From assembly GCF_045278715.1 (NCBI RefSeq), contig NZ_CP136420.1:1736001-1800000 (forward strand): a stretch of 64,000 bases of DNA, given 5' to 3'. Source of the DNA: Neomoorella carbonis (GTDB lineage: Bacteria > Bacillota > DSM-521 > Neomoorellales > Neomoorellaceae). The position numbers were made by a program, and so were the translations under genes. Below the pieces are notes generated by a model that saw only the letters and a list, made by a program, of their open reading frames with translations, was not told the origin of the DNA and searched no databases. Shown piece by piece: positions 43,269 to 50,976 of this stretch (position 1 is the stretch's first letter; each line of letters begins with the position of its first letter).

Positions 43269-44402
43269 TTAAAATCCATTTCTTTTGGGACTTAAAAGGA
43301 TCTGGGGCTCAGCCTTCAGGCCCAGTTCCTTGATAACCCAAAGGGGACCAACACGGGAGATAAAGTCGCCCACCCGTTCTTTTTTCCTGGCATTATCGGC
43401 CCAGAGTTCCAGGAAGGCACCAAAGAGATCGCCAATGGGTGTATAATCGTCATCCTTGATAGGGATAAAGGGCACCAGGACATAACCAACCATAGGACCC
43501 TGGGGACCCCGGTGGCCATACTTACCCCCTGCCACCCAGGCCACACCCCGCTCCCGGCCGGGGCGGATGGCCGGGCAGAGGTTGATGCAGACCATACAGT
43601 GGCAGCATTTGTCCGGGTCTATAGCCAGGGTAAAGCCCGTCCATCTCAGGGCTCCCGCCGGGCAGGCCGAAAGTAGGCCCGGCAAGTCACCGCCGGCTTC
43701 CTGCCAGGCGGCCAGGACTTCGCTGTTTATTTGCGGCAAATCGCGGTATACGCCAATAAAGGAGTGGTCCTTTTGCATCATGGCCCGGATGCAGTCATTG
43801 GGGCAACCGGCTACACCACTTTTCACCTTCTGAGGGTAACCAGGATATTGCTGTTCATCAATGAAACGCTGTCCCAGGTAGGTAGCCAGGGCCGGGGCAT
43901 CAACCAGGGCCATATCACACCTGGCCGGACCGCAGCAGGCTGTTAAGCAGCGCAGGTCATTGCCAGTGGAACCGATATCCAGGCCGGCGGCGTTCAATTC
44001 CCTGACCATGGGAACCATTTGTTCCCGTGTAGTATATATTTCAATGGTGCCGCCGCTGGTGAGGTGGATGAGGCCTTTACCGTAGGTTTCCGCACAAGCA
44101 GCTAGTTTTTCCAGGGTCGCCGCCGATAGCCACCCTCCTGCCGGCTGCAGGATGCGCAGGTATGCCGATTCCTCAATTATCTCCGGCCGGCAGCTGTTAC
44201 GTACCCCTATACCGGAAGGTAATTCCGGTATGTTAATATACCCGCCATGACCGTAGGCAGTCTCCCCTGTGGCAAGACCGTGTTCATACATGGCCAGGGG
44301 GTAGCGACTATTCCTTAGTTCCCGGACATGGCTGGGCGAACGCCCGTCTAAAAGCTTGCGGCAAAAGGGAAATTCCTGGCTGACCTCGGGCAAACTTAAC
44401 AC
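43269..44402 (-). CDS. Second DsrA-like sulfite reductase subunit (alternative DsrA)
   Basis: The 377-aa protein keeps siroheme-cluster motifs ACCGPARC (C-x5-C) and GCPNDC (C-x3-C) and a ferredoxin-type insert (CPAGAL, CCHCMVCINLCPA). It is ~95 residues shorter than the first DsrA, mainly at the two ends. The start is GTG 44402 overlapping the dsrC-variant stop, or TTG 44393 with better AAGGAG spacing. It forms a heterodimer partner for the 369-codon DsrB-like frame. Such second copies have been noted in Moorella but their role is not established. Confidence 0.85.
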   Translation of the reverse strand: MLSLPEVSQEFPFCRKLLDGRSPSHVRELRNSRYPLAMYEHGLATGETAYGHGGYINIPELPSGIGVRNSCRPEIIEESAYLRILQPAGGWLSAATLEKLAACAETYGKGLIHLTSGGTIEIYTTREQMVPMVRELNAAGLDIGSTGNDLRCLTACCGPARCDMALVDAPALATYLGQRFIDEQQYPGYPQKVKSGVAGCPNDCIRAMMQKDHSFIGVYRDLPQINSEVLAAWQEAGGDLPGLLSACPAGALRWTGFTLAIDPDKCCHCMVCINLCPAIRPGRERGVAWVAGGKYGHRGPQGPMVGYVLVPFIPIKDDDYTPIGDLFGAFLELWADNARKKERVGDFISRVGPLWVIKELGLKAEPQILLSPKRNGF

Positions 44403-44650
44403 TCCTTTGGCATGGGCAGGCCGGTAATCTGGCTGATTTCGCCAATGGGATTTCCCGGGAAAAGTTTATAAATCTGTTTTTTTTCCAGGCCGCTCAGTTT
44501 AATAAGGTTGCGCAAGGTACAGATGGTCCGGTGCTGGTCATAGTACTCATAGCTAATAGCGATCAATTTCCAATGGTCTTCATTTAAAATAATGCCCCTC
44601 TCCCTGGCCCGGGCAGCAATTTCTCTTTTTTTATCCTCTGGCGGCAACAC
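44396..44650 (-). CDS. Short DsrC-like protein lacking the inner cysteine
   Basis: The 84-aa protein has the DsrC helical core (NEDHWKLIAISYEYYDQHRTICTLRNLIKLSG, KKQIYKLFPGNP) but lacks the ~30-residue N-terminal beta hairpin. The C-terminal arm reads SQITGLPMPKEC: the outer cysteine (CysA) is the very last residue, and the inner CysB is replaced by Ser. DsrC needs both to form the trisulfide intermediate, so this one may act as a TusE-like sulfur acceptor or a regulator. It overlaps dsrA2. Confidence 0.85.
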   Translation of the reverse strand: MLPPEDKKREIAARARERGIILNEDHWKLIAISYEYYDQHRTICTLRNLIKLSGLEKKQIYKLFPGNPIGEISQITGLPMPKEC

Positions 44651-44720
44651 CTTCTACCATCCTCCCCGAATTGATATAAAGGCCAGCACTGGCGCGCTGG
44701 CCTCCTCTGTCATCCTTGCT

Positions 44721-45038
44721 TTACACGCAACCGGTCGGCTTGGGCAAACCGGCAATCTTACAGGCCCCTTTGGCCGGTCCGCTGGGGAAAAGATCGTAAA
44801 TCTCTTTCAGGCTGAAACCTGTTTCTTTGCAAAGCTTGCGGATCATGGGGGCAATGCCAAACTGCTGGTAATACTGGCGCAGGTAGTTAACTACCTTCCA
44901 GTGGTTCTCAGTCAGTTCGGTTACCCCTTCGGTTTCAGCCAGGGCTTTGGCTACGGCCTCATTCCACTTGCTGGGGTCGGCAATGAAACCGTCCTCATCA
45001 ACTTCAATTGCGATGCCACCAACATTAATTGCTGGCAT
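44721..45038 (-). CDS. dsrC: DsrC, sulfur-carrier substrate of DsrAB
   Basis: The 105-aa protein has the full DsrC fold and both redox cysteines in ACKIAGLPKPTGCV (CysB and CysA, 11 positions apart). It carries the sulfur atom produced by DsrAB as a trisulfide that DsrK reduces. AGGAGGTG sets the ATG at 45038. It follows a DsrK-like gene and precedes the CysB-less variant. Confidence 0.94.
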   Translation of the reverse strand: MPAINVGGIAIEVDEDGFIADPSKWNEAVAKALAETEGVTELTENHWKVVNYLRQYYQQFGIAPMIRKLCKETGFSLKEIYDLFPSGPAKGACKIAGLPKPTGCV

Positions 45039-45131
45039 GGCCAACACCTCCTGCTAGATTTTATTATACCTGTACCTTTATATTTAGGCTACAGGCTAAT
45101 AACACCATGATTGTAAAAAATACTGCAGCTT

Positions 45132-46508
45132 TTAACGCACCAGGGCGTTGGCGACCAGTTCGCTCACGCCGGCGAAGCGTACCGGCAGTTGATAGTAATT
45201 GATGATCTCGCGGAACTGGCCCTTGCAGTTGGAACAGGCCAGGGCAATGATGCTGGCCCCCGAAGCCTTTAGCTGCTCGGCCTTGAGCTTGCCGTAGGTT
45301 TCCATACGGAATTTGCGGAAATCACCCTTTTCCATGATAGCAAAACCGCTGCCGCCGCCGCAGCAAATACTCATTTCCCTGTTGGGCGTCAGTTCGCGAA
45401 AATCCGTGCAGCACGCTTTAAGGATCCGCCGCGGCTCTTCATACATGCCACCCAGGCGGCCCAGCTTACACGAATCATGGTAGGCAACGGGTTCCAAGTT
45501 TTTATCCGGGTCTACCTTGATCCGCCCTTCCCGGATCCATTCATCTTCCAGCTCCAGGATGCTCTTGACCTCAAAGGGCCTTTCCTTCGGAGGAATGAGC
45601 CTTAACATTAAATACTTCAGCGCTTCAAAGGCATGGCCGCACTCGCCCACCACCAGAGTCTTAACGCCCAGTTTCTTTGCTGTTTCTACATGGGCTTTAA
45701 CAATTGTAGTAAACTCTACATCGCTATAGAATACTCCATAATTAACCGCATCGTTAACACCTGTCGCGGGAGAATTTAAGGTCCAGTCAACGCCGGCGGC
45801 ATCCATAACCTCAGCCGCACCCATAACCGTCTCGGCAAAGGCCAGGTAGTCACCGGCATTATGCATGAGGAGGTATTCGGCGCCCTCTTTATCAACGGGT
45901 ATTTTAACTTTATAACCCTTTGTATCCTCAATTTCTTCCTCAAGAAATTCAATCATATCCAAAAAGGCGTTGGCCGGGGTACCGGTGGCGTTACCGAACT
46001 TTACCTGTTTTTGGGTCCCGTTTTTCTTGAGCTCGTCAGGAGCAATATCAATAGCGTCAAAGATCTTCCTGGCCTCCCGGGCAATGACGCCGTTATCAAT
46101 GGCTACCGGGCAGACGTAGGCACAGCGCCGGCAAATGGTGCAGCGGTAAACGTTTTCGGCCATGGCATTGAGCTTTTCTTCCGTCAGGTCCTCCGCCCCT
46201 ACTAAGCCGGGAAAAAGCCTGCCAGGCAGGGTAAAGTAACGCTTGTAGACCTTGCGCAGCATATCGGAACGGTAAACTGGATGGTAGATATCTTTCTTTC
46301 CACTGGCCAGATAAACCGGGCAGACCTCGGCGCAGGTGCCGCACTTCATGCAGGTATCCAGGGATAAAGTATAGGGCAACCAGAAGGTCCAGTTATCCCT
46401 TTGCTGGAGGGATTTCTTCATGGCCTGCAGGAATTTCTCTACCCGCGGCTCGTCGGGTTTCAGAGTTTCATCGGAAAGTACCCGGTAGTCGTCAAAAACT
46501 TTACGCAT
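45132..46508 (-). CDS. Second DsrK-like Fe-S protein (HdrD family)
   Basis: The 458-aa protein has two [4Fe-4S] motifs (CMKCGTCAEVCPVYL and CTICRRCAYVCP) and a CCG domain (HDSCKLGRLGG, CCGGGSGFAIME, and a C-terminal ACSNCKGQ). It should take electrons from the cytochrome b partner and reduce a disulfide or trisulfide, probably DsrC, encoded next. It starts at an ATG overlapping the stop of the membrane partner (TAATG). It is related to but clearly distinct from DsrK at 27929-29551. Confidence 0.88.
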   Translation of the reverse strand: MRKVFDDYRVLSDETLKPDEPRVEKFLQAMKKSLQQRDNWTFWLPYTLSLDTCMKCGTCAEVCPVYLASGKKDIYHPVYRSDMLRKVYKRYFTLPGRLFPGLVGAEDLTEEKLNAMAENVYRCTICRRCAYVCPVAIDNGVIAREARKIFDAIDIAPDELKKNGTQKQVKFGNATGTPANAFLDMIEFLEEEIEDTKGYKVKIPVDKEGAEYLLMHNAGDYLAFAETVMGAAEVMDAAGVDWTLNSPATGVNDAVNYGVFYSDVEFTTIVKAHVETAKKLGVKTLVVGECGHAFEALKYLMLRLIPPKERPFEVKSILELEDEWIREGRIKVDPDKNLEPVAYHDSCKLGRLGGMYEEPRRILKACCTDFRELTPNREMSICCGGGSGFAIMEKGDFRKFRMETYGKLKAEQLKASGASIIALACSNCKGQFREIINYYQLPVRFAGVSELVANALVR

Positions 46509-47170
46509 TATTCCACTTCACCCCACTTCACCTTATGATAGGTAAAATACTTGACGGCAAAGTGTGCCATACGGGTAAAAGGAATGTAGATCATGAAAAG
46601 CCACAACAATAATAGAAAGACCAGGTAGCTTCCCGGCAAAGGTAAGTGGGGTTTGAAAGCGAATAAGCTGATAAAATAACTCCTGAAAGCCAAATCACTG
46701 AGAGCACCACTGGCCAGGGCAGCAAGGGCTAACAGAAAAATAAAAAGCAGGTTCAGGTATTCCACCGGCGTTGAAATCTGGCGCAGTCCGGGAACAAATA
46801 AACGGAATAAAAACAACAGGCAGGAACCGGTCAGGGCCAATACACCGCCTGCCGTACCAAGATAGATGGCGACCGGCGCCCCCACCAGCAGGAAAAAGAG
46901 CCAGAAGACGACTGCGTAAATACCCCAGTGCATCACCAGGGAAGGAAACCATAATCTGCGGTTATGGTGAAAAAGGCTGCGGAGGGTGAAAACCTCGCTC
47001 AAAAGCTCGCTTAGTTGACCCCCGAGGGTTTGTGGGTAGGGAAAGAGTTCCCAGTGCAGGTTTACCGGAGCTTTAAGCCAGCAGGTCACTTTATAGCCCA
47101 GGCCCAAAACCAGGGTAGCGACAGCTATATACGGTAAAACGCCACCGATGAATGATTGCCAGAAATTCAT
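46508..47170 (-). CDS. Second DsrM-like cytochrome b membrane subunit
   Basis: The 220-aa protein has five membrane helices with NarI-like heme histidines (FHHNRRLW..., VMHWGIYAVV, TRMAHFAVKYF). It is shorter than the first DsrM. With the DsrK-like protein it makes a minimal DsrMK module, with no J, O or P, for electron transfer between quinone and a cytoplasmic thiol. This two-gene form is common in Gram-positive sulfate reducers. A SigH-like element lies ~80 nt upstream. Confidence 0.85.
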   Translation of the reverse strand: MNFWQSFIGGVLPYIAVATLVLGLGYKVTCWLKAPVNLHWELFPYPQTLGGQLSELLSEVFTLRSLFHHNRRLWFPSLVMHWGIYAVVFWLFFLLVGAPVAIYLGTAGGVLALTGSCLLFLFRLFVPGLRQISTPVEYLNLLFIFLLALAALASGALSDLAFRSYFISLFAFKPHLPLPGSYLVFLLLLWLFMIYIPFTRMAHFAVKYFTYHKVKWGEVE

Positions 47171-47248
47171 AAACTGCCCCCCTTCAAAAGCTTGTCATGC
47201 CCGGTATGTATACGTTCACGCAAGTGCAACTCTGATATTTATAAAATT

Positions 47249-47277
47249 TATTTCGCTGTCGAGGGCAGTTTTCCTGC
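47249..47277 (-). promoter_or_regulatory. SigH-like promoter of the dsrM2-to-selD gene run
   Basis: On the minus strand GCAGGAA, exactly 15 nt, CGAAATA, ~80 nt before the DsrM-like start. Confidence 0.65.
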
Positions 47278-47338
47278 TGCCAGCAAAATTTTTTTGCTAT
47301 ATTTAAAAGCCGTTTTAGATAACCTTGATTAGCCCAAA

Positions 47339-48397
47339 TCAACCTGCCTGGCTAATTTCAAAACGCACCTCGTTCGGCATACCTGCTGCCGTAGTATACT
47401 GAAGCCATAAAACCATTTTTTCTACCGTTGCTGGCAGGGGTTCAAAAGAAAGATTGAGGATTTCCGTCCCGTTTTCCTTTAGATTAACGGTTTGAACCTC
47501 ATCTTTTTGTACCAGGTTGTAGTTAGCCCCTCCTTCATCTACCAGCACGGCATCATTTAAAGTAATTACTGTTTGCCGGTGGGCACTGACCTCCAGGGAA
47601 ATCTGCCATTGGACGGACTGGTCGATGATGACCTGCTTCAGCTTAAAAGTTGTACCATCACCTGCCGTACCACTACCCTGGTAACTCTTCTTTCCCGGAC
47701 TCATAGCCATAACCGGCCTAATTTCCCGTACCTCTCCGGTTTTCTCGATCCTTGCCTCCTCATAAGTAATACCTGGATTAGCCGGACTATTCCCCAAGAA
47801 ATCCTCAATCACTAGCAAACTTACAGGTGTAGCGTCTTTGGAAAATTCCGGGAATATCAAAACAAGATCACGATATCCCCCGGCCAATACGGTTTGCCTG
47901 GCCCTGATATCATTGGGCAGATCGACAAATGTATCATGGATCTCCACCGCATTGGGAAGGCTAACGGAATTATAAAGATACTTTTTACCAGTATTATCGG
48001 TTAACTGAAAGGTCTTCCCCCAACCCTTGCGGAGACTAAAATCCATACTTTCATGCAAGCGGACAATTAAATAGAGCGCACCTTCCCGGCGGCCAAAGCC
48101 CCTAACCTCATATTTCGAAGACCCGCTGGAACGAGTAAGCTCCAGGGTCATGGCAGGAAACAAAACCTTCTTTCCATCGGACAGGAGCCCGCTACTGCCA
48201 CTGTCGGCCTCTGTAGGTGTAACTACCAGGTTAGGCCTATTTTTCGGGTCACTGGGAGCTAGACCCTGGGGCCTGTCTGTAGCCCACCAAAAAACAATAA
48301 AGTCACCAATAATGATTAAACATAGTAAAAGTTCTATGAGCCCTATCCGTTTTGACGGCCGCACCTTGTCGTTAATTCTATGCTTGTTCTCAGCCAT
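47339..48397 (-). CDS. Membrane-anchored extracytoplasmic protein of unknown function
   Basis: The ~352-aa protein has one N-terminal helix (IGLIELLLCLIIIGDFIVFWW) and a large outer domain of two similar beta-rich halves, each with a YLIVRLHESM- or WQISLEVSAH-type strand followed by a YLYNSVSLPN- or YNLVQKDE-type turn. That resembles DUF4352/immunoglobulin-like lipoprotein folds, but I do not assign a family. The ATG at 48397 has GGGTGA 8 nt upstream. It stands between the yeiH-type gene and the dsrM2 operon. Confidence 0.7.
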   Translation of the reverse strand: MAENKHRINDKVRPSKRIGLIELLLCLIIIGDFIVFWWATDRPQGLAPSDPKNRPNLVVTPTEADSGSSGLLSDGKKVLFPAMTLELTRSSGSSKYEVRGFGRREGALYLIVRLHESMDFSLRKGWGKTFQLTDNTGKKYLYNSVSLPNAVEIHDTFVDLPNDIRARQTVLAGGYRDLVLIFPEFSKDATPVSLLVIEDFLGNSPANPGITYEEARIEKTGEVREIRPVMAMSPGKKSYQGSGTAGDGTTFKLKQVIIDQSVQWQISLEVSAHRQTVITLNDAVLVDEGGANYNLVQKDEVQTVNLKENGTEILNLSFEPLPATVEKMVLWLQYTTAAGMPNEVRFEISQAG

Positions 48398-48483
48398 ATT
48401 ATGTATCACCCTGATTGAGAAAAAGTAGTAAGCATTAAGAAGCCCTGGCCAGCCTGCGGTCAGCCAGGGCTTCGTTCTTCCAC

Positions 48484-49809
48484 CTACATTGCCTTGGGGA
48501 ACAAAATACCGCCAAAGGCAAGCCAGGCCAGGAACAGAGTTAATACCACATTAAACAACTGTCCCACAATATATTGGATGACCGACTTACCGCCTTTGAC
48601 CTGTTTCAACAAATCACGGAAGTTAGCCTCCAGGCCAATACAGACGAAGGCCATGGCGAAGAGCCAACCCCTTAAGCCACTGGTTATTTTTACTATCTTA
48701 TCCACATTGGCCGCACCCATGCTGGGTACGAGAATAAAAGAGAACAGCAGCGAAGCGGCCACGAAGCCAAGGACAAACTTGGGGAACCGGATCCAGATTT
48801 CCTTGGCGCTGGCGCCCTGGCCGGCTTCTGCCCCGCCCATCTTTGTCGCCCAGATAAGGGCCACGAAGAAGGCGACGACGCCAATCAAAACGTTTTGGAC
48901 CATCTTCACAACGGAGGCAACTTCCAGACCCCTCTGACCAAGGAAGGCTCCCGCAGCGACCACCGCGCCGGTGGCGTCAATGGTGCCGCCAATCCAGGCT
49001 GCACCCACGTCAGGGTCCATATTAATGCTCATAATGAAAAGAGGCATAACGACTAGCATGATTACTGTGAAAATAAGGGAAATGGTGATAGCCACACTCA
49101 CTTCTTCTTTTTCAGCGTCACAGGCGGCGCCGGTGGCAATGGCCGCCGATACACCACAGACTGAAGCCGCCGCGCTCATGGTCATAGCTAGTTCCGGCTT
49201 TAACTTCAAGATCTTGACCCCAAACCAGTAAGTAAAAATTAGTACTATAGGGCAGCCAATCCAGGCAACGAGCAAACCCGGTGCACCCAGGGCTACAATC
49301 CGGTTAAAGAGAATTTCACATCCCAGCAGCACCAGGCCGGTCTTGATAAACATTTCGGTCTTAACTGCCGGTTTTACCCAATCAGGGGTTCTTATAAGGT
49401 TACTGATAATCAGTCCTACGATCAAACCCCAGAGGGGAACCTCCAGGTTGTATGATTTGGCGATATTATGTGAGGCCAGGATTTGAGCAATAATCGCCAG
49501 GATAAAAACAACGACAAATCCTGCCAGGTATCGGCCAAGGTTTTCGCCCATCGCCGTGACCCCAATAGCGGTTAGAATCCCAAGCCCTACCATCATCACT
49601 AAAAGTTGGGGCCAAATATTAGCAGGTAAAGCCTGACTCAAGCTGGTCCATTTCGCAATGCCGGGTACCTTGGTGATAAACCCGTTGACGGCAAGGAAAA
49701 TTAAAATGAAACCGAACCAGATAGCCCACCAGTCTTCCAGTTTCCACAAGGGCGACCAATTAATTCCCCTCTTTTCCGGCAGGCTGTTGCCTACGACGGG
49801 TTGTGCCAT
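48484..49809 (-). CDS. YeiH-family putative sulfate/sulfite exporter
   Basis: A 441-aa membrane protein with ten or more helices, with the family stretches ILTAIGVTAMGENLGRYLAG, MTMSAAASVCGVSAAIATGAAC and WIGGTIDATGAVVAAG. The family (UPF0324/YeiH) is described as putative sulfate exporters; experimental support is thin. Next to sulfite-reduction genes it could export sulfite or a product. ATG 49809 follows GGGAGGGTGG. A ~360-nt leader and SigH-like element lie upstream. Confidence 0.85.
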   Translation of the reverse strand: MAQPVVGNSLPEKRGINWSPLWKLEDWWAIWFGFILIFLAVNGFITKVPGIAKWTSLSQALPANIWPQLLVMMVGLGILTAIGVTAMGENLGRYLAGFVVVFILAIIAQILASHNIAKSYNLEVPLWGLIVGLIISNLIRTPDWVKPAVKTEMFIKTGLVLLGCEILFNRIVALGAPGLLVAWIGCPIVLIFTYWFGVKILKLKPELAMTMSAAASVCGVSAAIATGAACDAEKEEVSVAITISLIFTVIMLVVMPLFIMSINMDPDVGAAWIGGTIDATGAVVAAGAFLGQRGLEVASVVKMVQNVLIGVVAFFVALIWATKMGGAEAGQGASAKEIWIRFPKFVLGFVAASLLFSFILVPSMGAANVDKIVKITSGLRGWLFAMAFVCIGLEANFRDLLKQVKGGKSVIQYIVGQLFNVVLTLFLAWLAFGGILFPKAM

Positions 49810-49925
49810 TGGATACCACCCTCCCATTTTTGGGTCTTTGCCGACCCGTCTTTTAATGCATGCCTATCTAAGATGAGCACTTTGTTACACTCGCCACAAT
49901 CCTTGCCACAAAATGTCGCTATCAC
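49791..49925 (-). CDS. Possible 44-residue cysteine-rich leader peptide before yeiH (doubtful)
   Basis: After AGGAGGTG a frame reads ...FCGKDCGECNK... (C-x3-C-x2-C), crosses the yeiH-type start and stops inside it. The only start codons are a GTG inside the ribosome site or a rare ATA, so it may not be translated. If real, overlap could couple it to yeiH. Confidence 0.2.
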   Translation of the reverse strand: MIATFCGKDCGECNKVLILDRHALKDGSAKTQKWEGGIQWHNPS

Positions 49926-50167
49926 CTCCTAAAAATCCCAACTTCCAGACTAAAATTATGAACCCGTCTGCCAGGAAATAAAACCACCTCCTCCCAATTA
50001 AACAACTACACTCTTACTAAATATAATAAAAGGAAATAATCAACCTTGCTATAACTATTATATTTAAAAGTTTGACCAGAAAATACTTGCGAACACAGTT
50101 AGCATTAACATAATAGCCAATTTAGCCTTGCACTAACATTCCCAAATCGTTAGATATTATTAAATAA

Positions 50168-50196
50168 TATTTCGCCATCATTAAGCATTTTCCTGC
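50168..50196 (-). promoter_or_regulatory. SigH-like promoter of the yeiH-type gene
   Basis: On the minus strand GCAGGAA, exactly 15 nt, CGAAATA. The start codon is ~360 nt downstream. Confidence 0.6.
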
Positions 50197-50234
50197 TGTC
50201 AGGAAGAAATTATTGGGTAAAAATAAAAATAAAC

Positions 50235-50256
50235 GGCACCTTTAAATCCAGGTGCC
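50235..50256 (-). terminator. Intrinsic terminator after rex
   Basis: On the minus strand GGCACCT and AGGTGCC (50250-50256 with 50235-50241) pair and are followed by GTTTATTTTTATTTTT. Confidence 0.85.
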
Positions 50257-50277
50257 AGTAATAACGATCGTCACGTG

Positions 50278-50928
50278 CTATTCCCCCCAGGTGATATTAC
50301 CGTCGTTACTGAGGTAATAGGCCAGTCGCTGGAGTTCCAGGTTGTAATCGGCGTTATAGACCAGGACATCCTGCGGAACGCTTAAAGTAATGGGAGCGTA
50401 GCTCAAGATGCCTTTAATACCGCTTTTGACCAGCTCATAAGCCACCTTCTGGGCTTCTTCCGCCGGCACGGCCAGCATGGCAATTTTAACATCTTTCTCT
50501 TTCACAAAAGCGGACATTTCCTCCATGGGTCTGACCCGTTGTCCTCCAACCATAAGGCCGATTTTCTCCTGGTCCCGGTCAAAGACGCCCACCAGATGAA
50601 AATGCCGGCCATATTTCTGGTTGTGCTCAGCCAGGGCCATTCCCAGTTTACCAGCCCCGACCAGGATAAAGGGCCACTCCCTGTCCAGGCCGAGGATACG
50701 GGCAATTGCCTCTTTCAGGTAGGTTACGTTATAACCCACGCCGCGTTTACCCAGCTCGCCAAACCAGGCCAGGTCTTTCCGGATCACCGAAGGGTCGACT
50801 CCCACCCTGACCCCCAGTACCTGGGAAGAAATTTCTTCTATCCCGTGCTCTTCAATTAAATTGAGGCAACGGTAATAAATGGGTAAGCGGTCGATAGTTG
50901 ACCGGGGTATTTTAATCCGAAAAGGCAT
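50278..50928 (-). CDS. rex: Redox-sensing repressor Rex
   Basis: Rex represses fermentative and respiratory genes and is released by high NADH/NAD+. The 216-aa protein has the N-terminal winged helix (VGVDPSVIRKDLAWFGELGKRGVGYNV) and a Rossmann domain (ILVGAGKLGMALAEH). It ends with the C-terminal helix used for domain swapping in the dimer. GGGAGG precedes the ATG. It follows mltG by 48 nt on the same strand. Confidence 0.95.
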   Translation of the reverse strand: MPFRIKIPRSTIDRLPIYYRCLNLIEEHGIEEISSQVLGVRVGVDPSVIRKDLAWFGELGKRGVGYNVTYLKEAIARILGLDREWPFILVGAGKLGMALAEHNQKYGRHFHLVGVFDRDQEKIGLMVGGQRVRPMEEMSAFVKEKDVKIAMLAVPAEEAQKVAYELVKSGIKGILSYAPITLSVPQDVLVYNADYNLELQRLAYYLSNDGNITWGE

Positions 50929-50976
50929 TTTTACCTCCCTCGCTTATATTCAACTAGGGTTGATGATAGCATTTAA

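Larger units (their letters stand above)
49810..50277. other. Intergenic region (468 nt) between yeiH-type gene and rex
   Basis: It contains the rex terminator (50235-50256), the SigH-like element (50168-50196), and a long AT-rich leader. The leader has GTTAGCATTAAC (50098-50109), CACTAACATT and ATCGTTAG (50146-50153), echoing motifs in the dsrA leader. Near the gene, GGGTC-N6-GACCC can form a hairpin, and a possible cysteine-rich leader peptide is described separately. Confidence 0.6.
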
